This document shows positions 16,449-25,570 of a stretch of DNA of 51,359 nucleotides, in pieces. Below the pieces are notes generated by a model. It was given only the letters and a program-made list of their open reading frames with translations. It had not been told where the DNA came from and searched no databases. This DNA comes from Clostridia bacterium (GTDB lineage Bacteria; Bacillota; Clostridia; Oscillospirales; Acutalibacteraceae). The stretch spans positions 1 to 51,359 of the forward strand of contig JAILMJ010000012.1 of NCBI GenBank assembly GCA_024692685.1, read 5' to 3'. The position numbers and the translations under genes are program-made. The number at the start of each line of letters is the position of its first letter. Position 1 is the first letter of the stretch.

Positions 16449-18152
16449 ATGAACCGTAATAACCCCACGGGTTTTCCTTCAAAAGATAAAACCCATCTCG
16501 TAAATGTGAGCAAAAAGCTTCTTAAACCAAAGGTTTTGCCTTTATCCATTTACGGAACTTTTATGCTTCTTAACTCAAAAAGACTCCGGGAACCGGCAAT
16601 TCAGCAGGGCGGGCGGATTTATTCAAAACAAGAGGTACACGACTCTGTTATCGCTATGATTAAATCCTTAAAGGCATACTCATTTAAGCGCGGACAGAGG
16701 CTGGCAATAATAACCCCTAATTTTTATGAGGGAATAATAATCACAATGGCGGCAAATGCCGCGGGCATACAGGTTGTCTATTTCAATCCGCTCGCAACCG
16801 ATGAGGAAATCTCCGGTGATGTTGATAAATTCACGCCCGATATTCTCTTCGTTTATGATCGCAGTCTTGACTCCGTAAAGAAAATTTACTCCCTGGCTAA
16901 TTCAAAGTTTTCCGCTGCTATAAGCTTCGAGACCAATGAAAACGGACAGCAGGCGAACAGCGGCTCTGCGGACGCGCCCTTTGAATTCATTCCCTTTGCC
17001 CAATTCAGAAAGAAGGGCGAGGAGTATTCAAAAAGCGTTAAGCCTACGGTTTTGAAAAATCTTTTCAGCAAAAAGGTTTCCCTTTTTCTTCAGACCAGCG
17101 GCTCCTCTGCCGGAAAGCCGAAAGGCCTGCCTTTCACTAATGAGAGCATCTTCGCCTCTATGATTTATGCGTCCAATTCCAGCGGAACCAAAACAAACGA
17201 TTCGCGTATTAATAAAGTAATGTGCATTCTGCCGTACAGACTGCCCTACGGCTGGGTACTTATGTTTATTAATCTTATGGGCGGCAACTGTGTAGTGCTT
17301 GCCCCGGGAGCAACCCCGGAGGATATCGGCACATATCATAATTATGAGCCCAGCTATATTTACGGCACGCCCGTAATACTGCGCGCCTTTATAGATAACA
17401 CACCGGATGACGCCGACCTGAGTTTCCTGAGGGCGTTTTTCGCCTCCGGATTTTCCCTGCCGGAAAGTCTTTATGAAGAAGCAAAGGATTTCTTTGCAAG
17501 TCACGGGGCACCGGGTGCGGAAATACGCAATAACTACGGTATAGGCGAGGGACTTTGCATAGGCACTGTTACAGACGGAATGCCCCATATCAAAGGAACG
17601 GTGGGTAAATTCTGGTACGGCCCGGAGTGGGTTCTTGCGGATGATGAGCTTAACGAAGTTAAGTACGGCGAAACCGGAGAAGCTCTCGTGTATTCAAAAA
17701 CTCTCTGTAAGGGTTATGTGGGCGAACCGGAACTTACAGCAAAGACGTTTATAAGATTTCGCGGCAAGACCTACTACCGCTCAGGCGACCAGATGTCGCT
17801 TGATGAAAACGGGATTGTAACTTTTTACGGGCGCAGGAAGCGCTTCTATCAGCCTCTCGGGGCAACAGATAAGGTTAACTGTGAAACCATAGAAAAAGCG
17901 GTTGCCGACTGCCCGTTGGTTAAACAGTGCGCAGTTATTGCAGTTCCGGATGAAAAGACCATACAGACAGGCAAGGTATTTGCCGTGCTCAACAGCGATG
18001 TGACTGACTGCGGTAAAGCTGAAGAAGAAATACGCCTTTTTATCTCCCGAAAGCTTCTTGACTATCAGATGCCGGGATATTTCAGTTTCATTGATGAGAT
18101 ACCTCTTATGAAATCCGGAAAAATCGATTATATGAAACTTGAAAAAATGTGA
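16449..18152 (+). CDS. ANL-superfamily acyl-activating enzyme
   Basis: 567 residues, the usual length for an acyl- or aryl-CoA ligase of the AMP-binding superfamily. The phosphate loop LQTSGSSAGKPKG lies near residue 215, the A5 motif NNYGIGEG near 363, YYRSGDQMSLDENG near 442 and the C-terminal lysine motif MKSGKIDYMK near 557. The enzyme would adenylate a carboxylate with ATP and pass it to CoA or a carrier thiol. The motifs keep the catalytic residues, but the acid substrate cannot be read off. AGGGGG lies 9 bases before the ATG; the gene is monocistronic with its own promoter. No carrier protein gene is adjacent, which weakens a nonribosomal-synthesis reading. Confidence 0.85.
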   Translation: MNRNNPTGFPSKDKTHLVNVSKKLLKPKVLPLSIYGTFMLLNSKRLREPAIQQGGRIYSKQEVHDSVIAMIKSLKAYSFKRGQRLAIITPNFYEGIIITMAANAAGIQVVYFNPLATDEEISGDVDKFTPDILFVYDRSLDSVKKIYSLANSKFSAAISFETNENGQQANSGSADAPFEFIPFAQFRKKGEEYSKSVKPTVLKNLFSKKVSLFLQTSGSSAGKPKGLPFTNESIFASMIYASNSSGTKTNDSRINKVMCILPYRLPYGWVLMFINLMGGNCVVLAPGATPEDIGTYHNYEPSYIYGTPVILRAFIDNTPDDADLSFLRAFFASGFSLPESLYEEAKDFFASHGAPGAEIRNNYGIGEGLCIGTVTDGMPHIKGTVGKFWYGPEWVLADDELNEVKYGETGEALVYSKTLCKGYVGEPELTAKTFIRFRGKTYYRSGDQMSLDENGIVTFYGRRKRFYQPLGATDKVNCETIEKAVADCPLVKQCAVIAVPDEKTIQTGKVFAVLNSDVTDCGKAEEEIRLFISRKLLDYQMPGYFSFIDEIPLMKSGKIDYMKLEKM

Positions 18153-18188
18153 ATATACCATTAATCGGTAATAAATACGTGATGGGAT

Positions 18189-18217
18189 TTGACACAGGCA
18201 GATAAATAGTCTATAAT
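18189..18217 (+). promoter_or_regulatory. Perfect consensus sigma-A promoter of the 55-residue peptide gene
   Basis: TTGACA (18189-18194), exactly 17 bases, TATAAT (18212-18217). This is the only perfect-consensus promoter with ideal spacing that I found in the window. Confidence 0.9.
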
Positions 18218-18250
18218 ACGCCTTGTAATTATTCCAAAGGAGGAAAAACA

Positions 18251-18418
18251 ATGGAATTTGAAGCTTTAGTAGATGCCATTCTCAAAATGGGAGAAGGAGG
18301 AGTAAGCATTGCTCAGCTGATCACTATGCTCTTCCCTGCCAGCTGGTGGGCTTCCGGAATTCTCTATGTTATCAAAATGCTGCTTTCAGCGCTCACTGGC
18401 GGAACACCCATTGCCTGA
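18251..18418 (+). CDS. 55-residue hydrophobic peptide, strong expression signals
   Basis: A small gene of 55 codons. It has a perfect consensus promoter, AAAGGAGG 7-14 bases before the ATG, and a strong terminator 22 bases after the stop, so it is very likely a real and abundant product. The peptide starts with an acidic amphipathic helix (MEFEALVDAILKMGEGG), continues through SIAQLITMLFPASWW and ends in a hydrophobic segment ILYVIKMLLSALTGG. It has no cleavable signal and a slightly negative net charge, which argues against a typical cationic leaderless bacteriocin. It could be a small membrane protein, a pore-forming or holin-like peptide, or a regulator. No partner gene for immunity or export is adjacent. 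I know no family for it. Confidence 0.75.
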   Translation: MEFEALVDAILKMGEGGVSIAQLITMLFPASWWASGILYVIKMLLSALTGGTPIA

Positions 18419-18420
18419 AC

Positions 18421-18560
18421 GCAAAGCCATAAAAGTATTAAATCCTGCCGATATGGCAGGATTTTTTTATCGAAAGTTTCGCCTGCGGATGCCTGACTAA
18501 CTCACTCACAGCGGGAATTCCGGGCCTGAGCCCAAAAGCGGGGTTACCAATCAAAGTATA
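18421..18560 (+). repeat. Diverged copy of the 3' end of the 20.7 kb beta-helix gene (copy A)
   Basis: 140 bases align without gaps to 20623-20762 at roughly 85% identity by hand. Read on the minus strand it still encodes YTLIGNPAFGLRPGIPAVSE, a relic of the beta-helix C-terminus YTLLDNPASGFRPGIPDLSE. It includes the terminator of the peptide gene and the stop of the zinc-ribbon gene. Confidence 0.9.
18441..18468 (+). terminator. Terminator of the 55-residue peptide gene
   Basis: Perfect arms AATCCTGCC (18441-18449) and GGCAGGATT (18454-18462) followed by TTTTT. It lies inside repeat copy A, so it was probably inherited from the old beta-helix gene 3' end. Confidence 0.85.
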
Positions 18561-19050
18561 CATTCGCGGCAATATATAAGACAGCGGCCAGTATGGTAAC
18601 CGCGAGTGACACTTTTCTGGCCTTTGCGTAGCTGTCATTTTCTTTATCGTTTATTGTTATCGAATAAATAACTATAAGCCCGAAAACAGGAAACAGCAGG
18701 GAAATCAGAGCCGAAAAGCCGACAAAATGCGTGCCTATTTTCTCCGTCACGGGGTTATCCGCCGCTGAGCCTACTGTTTTTTTGTTATAGCTTTCCTTAA
18801 CAGTGCCGTAATAATGCTCTCCTGCATTCACATACTTTTCGAGCCTTTCGTCACAGTACTCCCCTGTTTTTCTGCCTTCCTGAAAATCATCGTGATAACC
18901 GTTGTTGAATTCTTTTTCCGTTTCTCTGTCGCAGGATTCGGGATGAGGAATTGCGGCGCCCGTCAAAAATCTTTTGCCGCACAGAGGGCACTTTAATTCT
19001 TCATCGCGCTCACCCGAAGTATATCCGCACCGGGGGCAGTATTTTTTCAT
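18544..19050 (-). CDS. Zinc-ribbon membrane protein
   Basis: 168 residues starting at ATG 19050, which has AGAAGG 8 bases upstream; the longer frame to 19215 would include the promoter. The N-terminus is a zinc ribbon (CPRCGYTSGERDEELKCPLCG, two CxxC pairs), followed by a polar, Tyr/Glu-rich middle and two C-terminal membrane helices (about 112-135 and 146-164). Such 'zinc ribbon plus membrane' proteins are common in Firmicutes and mostly uncharacterised. Its last codons and stop (…NVYFDW) lie in the relic of another gene's 3' end (copy A), so the natural C-terminus was probably altered by that recombination. Confidence 0.7.
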   Translation of the reverse strand: MKKYCPRCGYTSGERDEELKCPLCGKRFLTGAAIPHPESCDRETEKEFNNGYHDDFQEGRKTGEYCDERLEKYVNAGEHYYGTVKESYNKKTVGSAADNPVTEKIGTHFVGFSALISLLFPVFGLIVIYSITINDKENDSYAKARKVSLAVTILAAVLYIAANVYFDW

Positions 19051-19131
19051 ATAAGTTACCTTCTTTCCGGAAATAAGCAAGTATATGACACCGGAAAACA
19101 CGGAAACAGGCCCGTGCCCGGCAACATAAAT

Positions 19132-19160
19132 ATTATACCCCCGATATATGATAATATCAA
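19132..19160 (-). promoter_or_regulatory. Promoter of the zinc-ribbon gene
   Basis: On the minus strand TTGATA (19160-19155) and TATAAT (19137-19132), spacer 17 bases. Confidence 0.75.
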
Positions 19161-19295
19161 TAAGCAAATCGCTTTGAGGTAGAAATATACCGTCACCCGC
19201 AGACCGTTTTCCCACACGGAATTATATCCCGAAATAACACCGACAGTTAATAATCATAACGCGCCGCAGACGGCATAAAGGCTGTACCCGGGCAT

Positions 19296-19333
19296 AAAAA
19301 ATGACGGGCTGACCCGAAAGAGGCCGACCCGTC
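19296..19333 (-). terminator. Terminator of the lipoprotein gene
   Basis: On the minus strand GACGGGTCGGCC...GGGTCAGCCCGTC (19333-19303) forms a hairpin with a small interior mismatch and is followed by ATTTTTT. Confidence 0.75.
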
Positions 19334-19344
19334 AACCGTATTGA

Positions 19345-20400
19345 TTATTTCTCAAAAACGCACTCGACGCATTCTTCTTCCGAAGCTCCGTCCCACGCGA
19401 GCTTGCCGTCTGTGACGGTGAAGTAGCCCTCGCCGTTTTCATAGATAACCTCCTCTGTCTCTTCGCCTGAATCGTCAGAGGTGCAGAGAGTCTTGCGGCA
19501 ATCCTTATAGGTGAGTTTGCCGTCTTCATTTGTGCAGTTCATTTCCCACACATATCTCTCAAAAGCCGAACCTGCCCAACTGACGGTAACTGCAACAGTG
19601 TCGCCGTTGTCGGTTACCCGGGCGCTTGCTCTCTGAGAGGTGGAATCCTGATAGTTTCCGCTGAGCGCGCCGGCGTAATAAATGCTCAAAGACGCTTCTG
19701 AGGGTGCGTCAGCTGAAAATGCGCTTTCACTGCACAGGATATAAATGAACTTGCCTTCGGCTATTTCAAGAGTGCCGTTGCCTTCAAGAGCGGGCTGCGC
19801 TGCCTGAGGAAGGAGTCTTGCGCTGTCCTCAAATATCTCATCGAGAACAAATACTTTCCATTCGGTGCTGTCGTCACTCGCGGTGAATGAATATGTTTCG
19901 GTTGCGTCGCAGTAAAACTCGGTAACGCCGGCATTATCAAAGCTGTCTTTTGCGGTGATAACAACAGGCTCACTGTTTATAATGAGCGGACGCGCGCCGC
20001 CGAACAGCTCCTCTGTTGACTCCTCCTTCTCCTCTGCCGGGCCCACATATTTGAGAGTTTCCTCTCTTGCGGGGTCGACCCAGGTGAGTGTGCAGTTTTC
20101 ATCGTCCGTGAAAACAGCCTTTACTTCCGAGTTGTCATCGACAGAACCCATATGGAAGATATAGGAGTCACCGCTAATTTCATAGTCAAAGCCAAGCCCG
20201 GTAAGGCCGTTATCATAGAAGCATTCCTTCATGCTGTCGGTGAATGTATAGGTCTTGCCGGTTTCGCTGTCGTTTTCCACAACAGCCCAGACGCCTGCCT
20301 TGAAAGTCTTGGGAGCCGCTTCCTCTGTTTTGTTCAGCCCGCAGGCCGCGAGGCAGATTACAATAGCAAGTGTCAGAATTACCGAAAGTGTTTTTTTCAT
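19345..20400 (-). CDS. Surface lipoprotein of unknown function
   Basis: 351 residues with a lipoprotein signal (MKKTLSVILTLAIVICLAAC; lipobox LAAC, Cys20). The acidic mature part has an N-terminal all-beta domain (about 35-115) and a C-terminal domain beginning near 250 with GNYQDSTSQRASARVTDNGD and ending DGKLAWDGASEEECVECVFE. I have seen this C-terminal unit in many Clostridia lipoproteins, where it has no assigned role. It would be tethered to the outer face of the membrane. A good ribosome site (AAAGGAG) and terminator bracket the gene, so it is monocistronic. Confidence 0.75.
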   Translation of the reverse strand: MKKTLSVILTLAIVICLAACGLNKTEEAAPKTFKAGVWAVVENDSETGKTYTFTDSMKECFYDNGLTGLGFDYEISGDSYIFHMGSVDDNSEVKAVFTDDENCTLTWVDPAREETLKYVGPAEEKEESTEELFGGARPLIINSEPVVITAKDSFDNAGVTEFYCDATETYSFTASDDSTEWKVFVLDEIFEDSARLLPQAAQPALEGNGTLEIAEGKFIYILCSESAFSADAPSEASLSIYYAGALSGNYQDSTSQRASARVTDNGDTVAVTVSWAGSAFERYVWEMNCTNEDGKLTYKDCRKTLCTSDDSGEETEEVIYENGEGYFTVTDGKLAWDGASEEECVECVFEK

Positions 20401-20622
20401 GTTGATTCTCCTTTGTAAGTATATGCTTTTTTACAGTTTCATGAAAGAGGCCGATTTCTACATTTTAATTATACACCTATAAGGTGACAAAAGTGTGACA
20501 AAAACACAAAGCCGAAATTATTTTACCGAAGAGCGGGAAAACGTGTTTGGTTTATAACCCTATGCACGAGCAGCCGGCGGCCGGCGCAATCCGGAGCGGA
20601 AGCACAAACAAAACTCCCGAAG

Positions 20623-20762
20623 GCAAAGACATAAAAGTATTTAATCCTGACGATATGGCAGGATTATTTTATCGAAAGCTTCGCCTACGGCTGCCTGCCA
20701 AACTCGCTCAGGTCGGGAATTCCGGGCCTGAAACCGGAAGCAGGGTTATCAAGCAGAGTATA
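20623..20762 (+). repeat. 3' end of the beta-helix gene duplicated at 18.4 kb (copy B)
   Basis: Parent copy of 18421-18560. It contains the gene's last codons, stop at 20685 and terminator-like hairpin (20641-20662, with one mismatch in the stem). Confidence 0.9.
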
Positions 20763-23279
20763 GTCGCCGTTTGCAGGGTCTTTAAACAGTGTTTCAAGTT
20801 TTGTCAGCTTGCAGCAATAGTTTCCGTCAATCCCGCTGTATTTATAAGCCGCCTCCGATATGTCTCCGATTTTACCGTTCGGTGTAATAAAAATATTGCC
20901 GTTGACGGTGCTGTATGCGGGGTTAAGAACAAAATCGGGATTATCCGTATCGCCGAAATCATCACTGAAATGCGTCATCTGAGGGAAGGCTTTCTGCCAG
21001 GCTTCGCTTTTCCAGGGAGAATCATAGAGCAGTTGCCAGCAACCACCGCCCTCCTTATAATGCTCGTGGAAATTACTGCTTTCATTACCGGGCAAGCCCG
21101 TCAGAGCCCTGTCGTCATAAGTCATACCGAGCTCGGAATTGACAACCACATTATCGTGAACAATTAGGTCTCTTCCTCCTCCCAGCTGAATGCCGATATG
21201 AGGCACATTGATAAGAAGATTGCCGTAAACCTCCTGCCCGGAAAGAGCGTCATCCATATAAATGCCCGCGGGTTTATGCTCACCCGAGCCGATATTATAA
21301 ATGCAGTTGTAACGGATTACATTTCCGTACCAGTCCCAGCGCCTGCCTGAATATATTGCGCCGGCGTCATCGGAAAGCAGACAGACATCATGAATAAGAT
21401 TGTACTCTATTATCTGATTGTTACCCGAATAGCTTATTGCCTCGTGGGGCGAATTGTAAATTTCGTTATGTGAGCATATATTGCCGGTGCCGTTCAGATA
21501 AAAGGCAGGCTGATAGGTTTCATAAATCTCAGACCAATCGTGAATAAGATTGTTGCGGGCAATGTTATTGCCCGGTCTGAGAGTTTCAATATCTCCGCCG
21601 TTAATTATAATCCCGCCTTTTCCGGTACGGGTTATTTCATTGTCAGCGGTGATATTGTCATACCCGGTAACAGTCAATGCATTTCCGCTGACATTTTTTA
21701 TCAGGCAGTTTTTAACGGTGTTGGAATCGCCGGTAATTGAAATTGCGTCGCCTCTTGTTCCTTTGAATGTCAGACCGTCAAAAGTCAGGAAGGAGGCACT
21801 GTCGACCTTTACTATATTTCCGGTTGAGAGCGAAATATCAATCGGGGTGTCTTCGCCGAAATCCTCCGGGGGATAAAGATAAAGTATTCCGCTCTCACGG
21901 TCGAGATACCATTCACCCGGGGCGGTAAGTTCCTCAAACACATTGAAGAAATAATAGGGAGCATCCTTAACTGCACCGTATGTGCTTACGAACCTGGGAG
22001 AAAGAGTCATTTTACCGTGGTCAACCTCCCCTACCGGAGACGAGGCATCCGCCCAGTCATAACGCCAGTATCCGAACATCCAGACATCGTCCAAAGAAGC
22101 CCATGATTTAATCCTTTCCGAAAGCTCTTTGCTCATTTTATAAATGTCGGGCTTCGGATTTCTGAGCTTGTCAAATCCTTCTTTCTTTTGAGCAGTGTTT
22201 GACTCTCTGCCTTCGCCTTCCTCTATAACCTCACCGGTATAGAGATATTCATTTCCGTCGGGATAGCGTGCGAGGGTCATCCTTGAATCGTTGACAAACA
22301 GCTCGCAATAAATATCCCCGACATAATCGCCGTCATATTTTGCGGCGGTATTGTAACTGCCGACCGTATATATTTTTCCGTAATCCCCGCGGGTGATACC
22401 GAACTGAGTTAAATTGACGCACCTTACCTTTTCCCTTGCGTCTGCATTCAACCTTTCAAGCTGTTTTTTATCGGATACTCTTTCAAATTTATCATAGCGC
22501 AGAGTTGCGCCGCCGTTAATGACAACCTCGCCGTCTCCGTACGCGCAATATGTTATGGGGCAGTCTTTTGTGCCGCTGTCATCCCTGCCGAAAACGAGAG
22601 AATCAACCCTGTAGTCGCCTGCCTTAATCGCAACAGTTATTCCCTTTTTGCCGCTTTTATCAATAGAACGCACAGTGCTCACGGCTTTTTCAAGGGTCAG
22701 GAACGGGGCGGAAAAGCTGCCGTCGTTTTCGTCGCTTCCTTCCGCGGATACATAGAAATCGGCGTTTTTAACCAATTCCCTGCGCTTTTCCGGTATCTTA
22801 ACTCCCGCAACCGGTGCAGATACGCGGTCAAATTCAGCTTTATGATATTCCGGCATAACAAACATACTGACGATTTCTCCTGCGGAAATAATAATTGAGA
22901 GAAGAAATGCGATAAACGCAATCATTTTTTTCTTCCGCTTGTTTCGTGAATGAATAAGATAAAACAGAATGAAAAACACGAGATTCATCAGACTGATTAT
23001 AAGTCCGGCTTTTTTCGCCTGAGAGGCGTGCAATATTACATTGTTGACAAGAAATGTAAGCCCCGCAAACATGCCTGCATAAATCAGGGCCATAACTGTG
23101 CCTTTGAGAACGGGTTTTTTAACGGCAAAGTTTGCGGCAATAAGACCTGCGCTCACGGCAAACAGCAAAACAGACAAACCGTAAAGTACCGGTACCCATT
23201 TTACAAACGACCGGTAATAAACCGCACTGCCTGCAACCGCGGACACAGCCGCGATTACCGGGCAAATATACTTTTTCAT
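20685..23279 (-). CDS. Membrane-anchored beta-helix carbohydrate enzyme
   Basis: 864 residues from ATG 23279 (GAGGTG at 6 bases). The first 140 residues form about five membrane helices ending in a basic loop and a final helix; the rest is outside. From about residue 178 (FYVSAEGSDENDGSFSAPF, then LTLEKAVSTVRSI) the sequence is a large right-handed beta-helix with repeated NNLIH, NEIY and NLIHDV strands. This layout resembles GH141-type and related beta-helix glycosidases, though I cannot fix the family. A multi-helix membrane domain fused to such an enzyme is unusual; most relatives have only a signal peptide. It is oriented away from the GH31 gene, and the two may share a divergent control region of about 290 bases. 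Confidence 0.65.
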   Translation of the reverse strand: MKKYICPVIAAVSAVAGSAVYYRSFVKWVPVLYGLSVLLFAVSAGLIAANFAVKKPVLKGTVMALIYAGMFAGLTFLVNNVILHASQAKKAGLIISLMNLVFFILFYLIHSRNKRKKKMIAFIAFLLSIIISAGEIVSMFVMPEYHKAEFDRVSAPVAGVKIPEKRRELVKNADFYVSAEGSDENDGSFSAPFLTLEKAVSTVRSIDKSGKKGITVAIKAGDYRVDSLVFGRDDSGTKDCPITYCAYGDGEVVINGGATLRYDKFERVSDKKQLERLNADAREKVRCVNLTQFGITRGDYGKIYTVGSYNTAAKYDGDYVGDIYCELFVNDSRMTLARYPDGNEYLYTGEVIEEGEGRESNTAQKKEGFDKLRNPKPDIYKMSKELSERIKSWASLDDVWMFGYWRYDWADASSPVGEVDHGKMTLSPRFVSTYGAVKDAPYYFFNVFEELTAPGEWYLDRESGILYLYPPEDFGEDTPIDISLSTGNIVKVDSASFLTFDGLTFKGTRGDAISITGDSNTVKNCLIKNVSGNALTVTGYDNITADNEITRTGKGGIIINGGDIETLRPGNNIARNNLIHDWSEIYETYQPAFYLNGTGNICSHNEIYNSPHEAISYSGNNQIIEYNLIHDVCLLSDDAGAIYSGRRWDWYGNVIRYNCIYNIGSGEHKPAGIYMDDALSGQEVYGNLLINVPHIGIQLGGGRDLIVHDNVVVNSELGMTYDDRALTGLPGNESSNFHEHYKEGGGCWQLLYDSPWKSEAWQKAFPQMTHFSDDFGDTDNPDFVLNPAYSTVNGNIFITPNGKIGDISEAAYKYSGIDGNYCCKLTKLETLFKDPANGDYTLLDNPASGFRPGIPDLSEFGRQP

Positions 23280-23569
23280 TATTTCACCTCTCAGCGGAAT
23301 AGGTCCAACCGATTTTTCCTTGATACGCAATAATTATATCTTACAAAAATAACCGTGTCAATTTTCATTTGACATCTCCGCGGGAAGATAAAGATAAAAC
23401 TTTTCTTCTTTCTTTTATGTAATTGAAATATACGGCATAATATGTTAGCATAGTTACAACAAGTTTTGCGGAGGTGAAAGCTTTGCAGGCTAAAACAATA
23501 GTTCAGAATCTTAAACGTACATACCTTGACAACGATTCCATCTCAAATAGAGAACAACCGGGAGGTTTA

Positions 23570-25570
23570 ATGAAAATGAAACCTGAGTATGACGGCAAGA
23601 GTGTTTGCTTTGAATTTTGCGGAATAAAACTTAAAATTGAAAACACCGGCAAGGGGGTGTGGCGCTTAAGAAGTGAAAAAAATACTGTTTTTGATGATAT
23701 GGGCGCATGCCAGACTCTTGCACGAGACCTCGGTGAGGAATATGAGAAGCCCCCTCTGCCCGTGGTGTATGAAGAAAATCCCGAAAGCAGGAGTTTCTGC
23801 ATAAAATCCGCAGACGGCTCATATGTAAACTTTGACGGAAAAATCGTATTCTGTTCATCGGAAGGCATTCCCATCAGAACCGTAACGGACATAAAAGCCG
23901 GAGATGACTCGGTAATTATCAGTCTTTCAGCCTTCAGAGATGAACGCTTCTACGGCACGGGAGAGCGTTTTGACAAAGTAAATCAGCGGGGCAAAAAAGT
24001 GCATATCTACGCGATTGACCGCTGGTGTCAGACCCGCGGCAACAGTTATATTCCCATACCCTTCCTGCTCTCATCACGGCAAAATGCGCTGCTTATGAAC
24101 AGATATGAGCACTCGGTTTTTGATATCTGTAAATCAGAAAAAGAAACCGTGATTATTGAGCAGAAATATGCACCCATTGACCTATATATATTTACCGGAA
24201 ACAGTATCGTCGATATTTTTGACGCCTATTGCTCTCTTTCCGGCTTTGCCCCTATGCCTCCTGAATGGGCATTCGGCACTCTGGTCTGCCGTTATCATCC
24301 GGAATTCAGCACAAAAGAAGGAGTATTCAATATGACAGCCGCAATGGAGGAAAACGGTTTCCCCTGGTCGGCAGTTATTATTGAGGGCTTCAGACCATAC
24401 AAAAAAGAAAAGCTGCCGGAGCTAAAGGAAATCTGTGACCGCGTCCATTCGCTCGGAAAAAAGGTTATGATTTATGAGCAATGCGGCAGATTCCCCGATA
24501 ACAGCGCCGAGCTTTTCGGGCTTGACGACTCCTATGCCGTATCGTCAGACAACGGCGCACTGATTGACGAATCGGATTCATTCAATCTTGTGGATAATTT
24601 CAAGCGCAAAAAGATGCGGTGTATCGATCTCACCTCTGAAAGAAGCCTTGAAAAATGGAATGAATTCTGGGATTTATACATTAACGATATGGGGATTGAC
24701 GGGGCAAAAATCGACTTTTGCGAGCAGTTTCCCGATAAGCCCTCAATAAAATTTTCCGACGGCCGCGACCCTATGGCCGCCCATCACTGGTATCCGACCC
24801 TTTATAATATCATTCAGTACAGACACTTCAACACGAAACCCGACGGAGGCGTGAACTATTCCAGGGGAGGTTCAATCGGCGCGCAGCGCTATCCCTTTGT
24901 ATGGGCAGGAGATCAGAGGCGCGAATTCTTCTTTCTGAAAGTTGTTATCAAAGCCGCCCTTTCACTCGGTCTTTCTGGCGTTCCCTTTGTCAGCTGGGAT
25001 ATGGCGGGATATAAACCTTCATTCAATTTTCACGACAAGCGCCACGAGGCGGACGTGTTTATAAGAGGACTTGAATTCACTGCTTTCTCCGCCAACATCC
25101 AGACCCACGGAAGCGTTAAAAGGCCATACGACTTTGATACTCATACAAGAGATATTTACCGCGTATATTCCTGTATTCACGAAACACTCCGGCCTTATAT
25201 AGTCGAACAGAGCCGGATTTCCTGCGAAACCGGTCTGCCCCTTATGCGGCATCTGTTCCTGCACGACGCGGAAGACACAAAGACATACGATATTGAGGAT
25301 GAATATATGCTCGGCTCCTGCCTGCTCGCCGCGCCGGTGCTGAACAGGAGAAAAAAGAGAGACATCTATCTTCCCAAAGGCGAATGGGTCAATATATTCA
25401 CAGGCAGGGAGTACAAAGGAAAAACCGTGCTGAAAAACTACCGCGCCCGGCTTGAAGAAATCCCGGTTTTCCGGCTGAAAAATGCCGAAAGCCAATGCCT
25501 TGACGAAGCTCTGGAAAAAGCAGAACCTCTGTTTTCCGAAGTCAGAAAGCTTGCGGATAAACACGGATAA
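23570..25570 (+). CDS. Glycoside hydrolase family 31 (alpha-glucosidase/xylosidase type)
   Basis: 666 residues from ATG 23570 (GGGAGG 4 bases upstream; ATG 23576 is also possible, and an in-frame TTG at 23483 also follows GGAGG). GH31 landmarks are a beta-rich N-domain, FYGTGERFDKVNQRG near residue 125, the nucleophile region GIDGAKIDFCE (Asp382), the acid/base region WAGDQRREF (Asp448), and a C-terminal beta domain containing YMLGSCLLAAPVL. The enzyme cleaves terminal alpha-linked sugars with retention. It has no signal peptide, so it works in the cytoplasm, probably on oligosaccharides released by the exported beta-helix enzymes. Sub-specificity is not predictable with confidence. Confidence 0.85.
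   Translation: MKMKPEYDGKSVCFEFCGIKLKIENTGKGVWRLRSEKNTVFDDMGACQTLARDLGEEYEKPPLPVVYEENPESRSFCIKSADGSYVNFDGKIVFCSSEGIPIRTVTDIKAGDDSVIISLSAFRDERFYGTGERFDKVNQRGKKVHIYAIDRWCQTRGNSYIPIPFLLSSRQNALLMNRYEHSVFDICKSEKETVIIEQKYAPIDLYIFTGNSIVDIFDAYCSLSGFAPMPPEWAFGTLVCRYHPEFSTKEGVFNMTAAMEENGFPWSAVIIEGFRPYKKEKLPELKEICDRVHSLGKKVMIYEQCGRFPDNSAELFGLDDSYAVSSDNGALIDESDSFNLVDNFKRKKMRCIDLTSERSLEKWNEFWDLYINDMGIDGAKIDFCEQFPDKPSIKFSDGRDPMAAHHWYPTLYNIIQYRHFNTKPDGGVNYSRGGSIGAQRYPFVWAGDQRREFFFLKVVIKAALSLGLSGVPFVSWDMAGYKPSFNFHDKRHEADVFIRGLEFTAFSANIQTHGSVKRPYDFDTHTRDIYRVYSCIHETLRPYIVEQSRISCETGLPLMRHLFLHDAEDTKTYDIEDEYMLGSCLLAAPVLNRRKKRDIYLPKGEWVNIFTGREYKGKTVLKNYRARLEEIPVFRLKNAESQCLDEALEKAEPLFSEVRKLADKHG

Noticed and set aside
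18251-18418. Calling the 55-residue peptide a leaderless bacteriocin
   Set aside because: It is not cationic and has no adjacent immunity or export gene; the identity is left open.
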